25,480 nucleotides of DNA, from the NCBI GenBank assembly GCA_900548205.1, contig URJS01000030.1, positions 1-25,480 of the forward strand, given 5' to 3'. The stretch's first letter is position 1. Every line of letters begins with the position of its first letter. The DNA comes from an uncultured Roseburia sp. GTDB taxonomy: Bacteria > Bacillota > Clostridia > Lachnospirales > Lachnospiraceae. The position numbers and the translations under genes are program-made. The notes beneath the pieces are model-generated. The model made no database searches and was not told the origin of the DNA. It saw nothing but the letters and a program-made list of their open reading frames with translations. Positions 25,226-25,480 of this stretch are shown piece by piece.

Positions 25226-25427
25226 TTAATATCCCCTAAAATCTTTCAAAATCCCGCCATTTAGTAACAAATTAGTAACAGACATAAGAACCAGATCAGC
25301 CTTGTGAACAGCTGCAACAATCGTACCATTATGAAATAACAGCACGGTCACCACTTAACTGTGATACCTGAATAAGTCTTGACCCGTTCTTTACTCTTAC
25401 CGTGCTACCAACCGTTACTTCTATCTA
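25226..25427 (-). pseudogene. Remnant of a phage-type endolysin/amidase C-terminal domain
   Basis: After a TAG stop (25425-25427) one minus frame reads VTVGSTVRVKNGS, then QVSQLSGDRAVIS to a TAA at 25329. The frame one base further on continues with HNGTIVAAVHKADLVLM and ends at 25226. Together these resemble the repeat-type C-terminal domain of Lachnospiraceae phage endolysins (pattern VGSTVRVKNGA, about 20 residues, VxxxxGDRxVI, NGxxxAAVHKxxL). Compared with that pattern there is one frameshift and a loss of about 15 residues between KNGS and QVSQ. No start codon or ribosome site is evident. The residues after LVLM are not typical of the domain and may be read-through. The call relies on memory of the family, not on alignment. 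Confidence 0.45.
25261..25280. repeat. 9-base direct repeat with an 11-base period
   Basis: TTAGTAACA occurs twice, separated by AA, giving an 11-base spacing (about one helical turn). It overlaps the endolysin-like remnant and lies about 100 bases upstream of the DUF4026 promoter. It could be an operator, a recombinase arm site or chance. Confidence 0.4.
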
Positions 25428-25480
25428 GTAGATTGAATAATAATTAACTGGCCATATTGGGGTTAGCTTCTTCTTCGGAT

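Larger units (their letters stand above)
25118..25480. other. 363-base stretch without an intact gene
   Basis: On the minus strand this stretch holds a promoter for the DUF4026 gene (25159-25167), a degraded endolysin-like coding remnant (25226-25427) and a 9-base direct repeat (25261-25280). At the extreme edge the minus strand reads SEEEANPNMAS and a TAA stop (25444-25446), which may be the tail of a gene starting outside the window, but eleven residues are too few to support that. Confidence 0.6.

Noticed and set aside
25444..25480. Possible C-terminal tail (SEEEANPNMAS, stop) of a gene beyond the window edge
   Set aside because: Eleven residues without a recognisable family or any codon-use evidence cannot support a gene.
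25118..25480. CRISPR array, tRNA or riboswitch in the only long intergenic stretch
   Set aside because: No regularly spaced repeats, cloverleaf or known aptamer core was seen on either strand.

Overview
This 25.5 kb window looks like chromosomal core sequence from an anaerobic, low-to-mid-GC Firmicute of class Clostridia, most probably Lachnospiraceae or a close relative. The grounds are the gene content and order (mutS-mutL-miaA, radC-mreBCD-PBP2, yqfC-yqfD-phoH-HD protein-ybeY), the long form of RsmH, the YqfC/YqfD sporulation pair and a DUF4026/DUF2314 protein. Every gene I can support is on the minus strand, so transcription runs from high to low coordinates. Most gaps are under 35 bp and several genes overlap. 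I see no RNA gene, CRISPR array, insertion sequence or intrinsic terminator.

Layout in transcription order. (1) 25480-25118 is the only long non-coding stretch. It holds what looks like a frameshifted, shortened remnant of a phage-type endolysin C-terminal domain, then an extended -10 promoter. (2) 25117-22276 is a small accessory cluster: a DUF4026/DUF2314 protein, a 64-residue MazG-like protein that appears to have lost its middle in frame, and a membrane-anchored lipase/esterase. (3) 22242-19861: rsmH (16S rRNA methylation) and pdp (nucleoside salvage). (4) 19832-13500: yqfC, yqfD, phoH, a shortened PgpH-like protein with a broken HD site, ybeY, a SpoVB/YtgP-type lipid flippase and a small BofC-like anchored protein. 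(5) 13448-4843: two FAD oxidoreductases, then mutS, mutL and miaA (mismatch repair and tRNA modification). (6) 4871-3582: a PLP enzyme of the methionine gamma-lyase-like/YnbB family. (7) 3486-1: radC, mreB, mreC, mreD and the start of a class B PBP (PBP2, truncated by the window edge), i.e. the cell elongation cluster. This last block has its own sigma-A-type promoter inside the 3' end of the preceding gene.

No clearly new multi-gene system is visible. The observations most worth checking are proteins in conserved positions that have lost key residues. MreB lacks the catalytic glutamate. The HD protein in the PgpH slot lacks most metal ligands and the extracellular domain. The MazG-like protein lacks its EExxD helix. 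The endolysin-like remnant at the upstream edge is the fourth. Family assignments come from remembered motifs and were not searched against any database.
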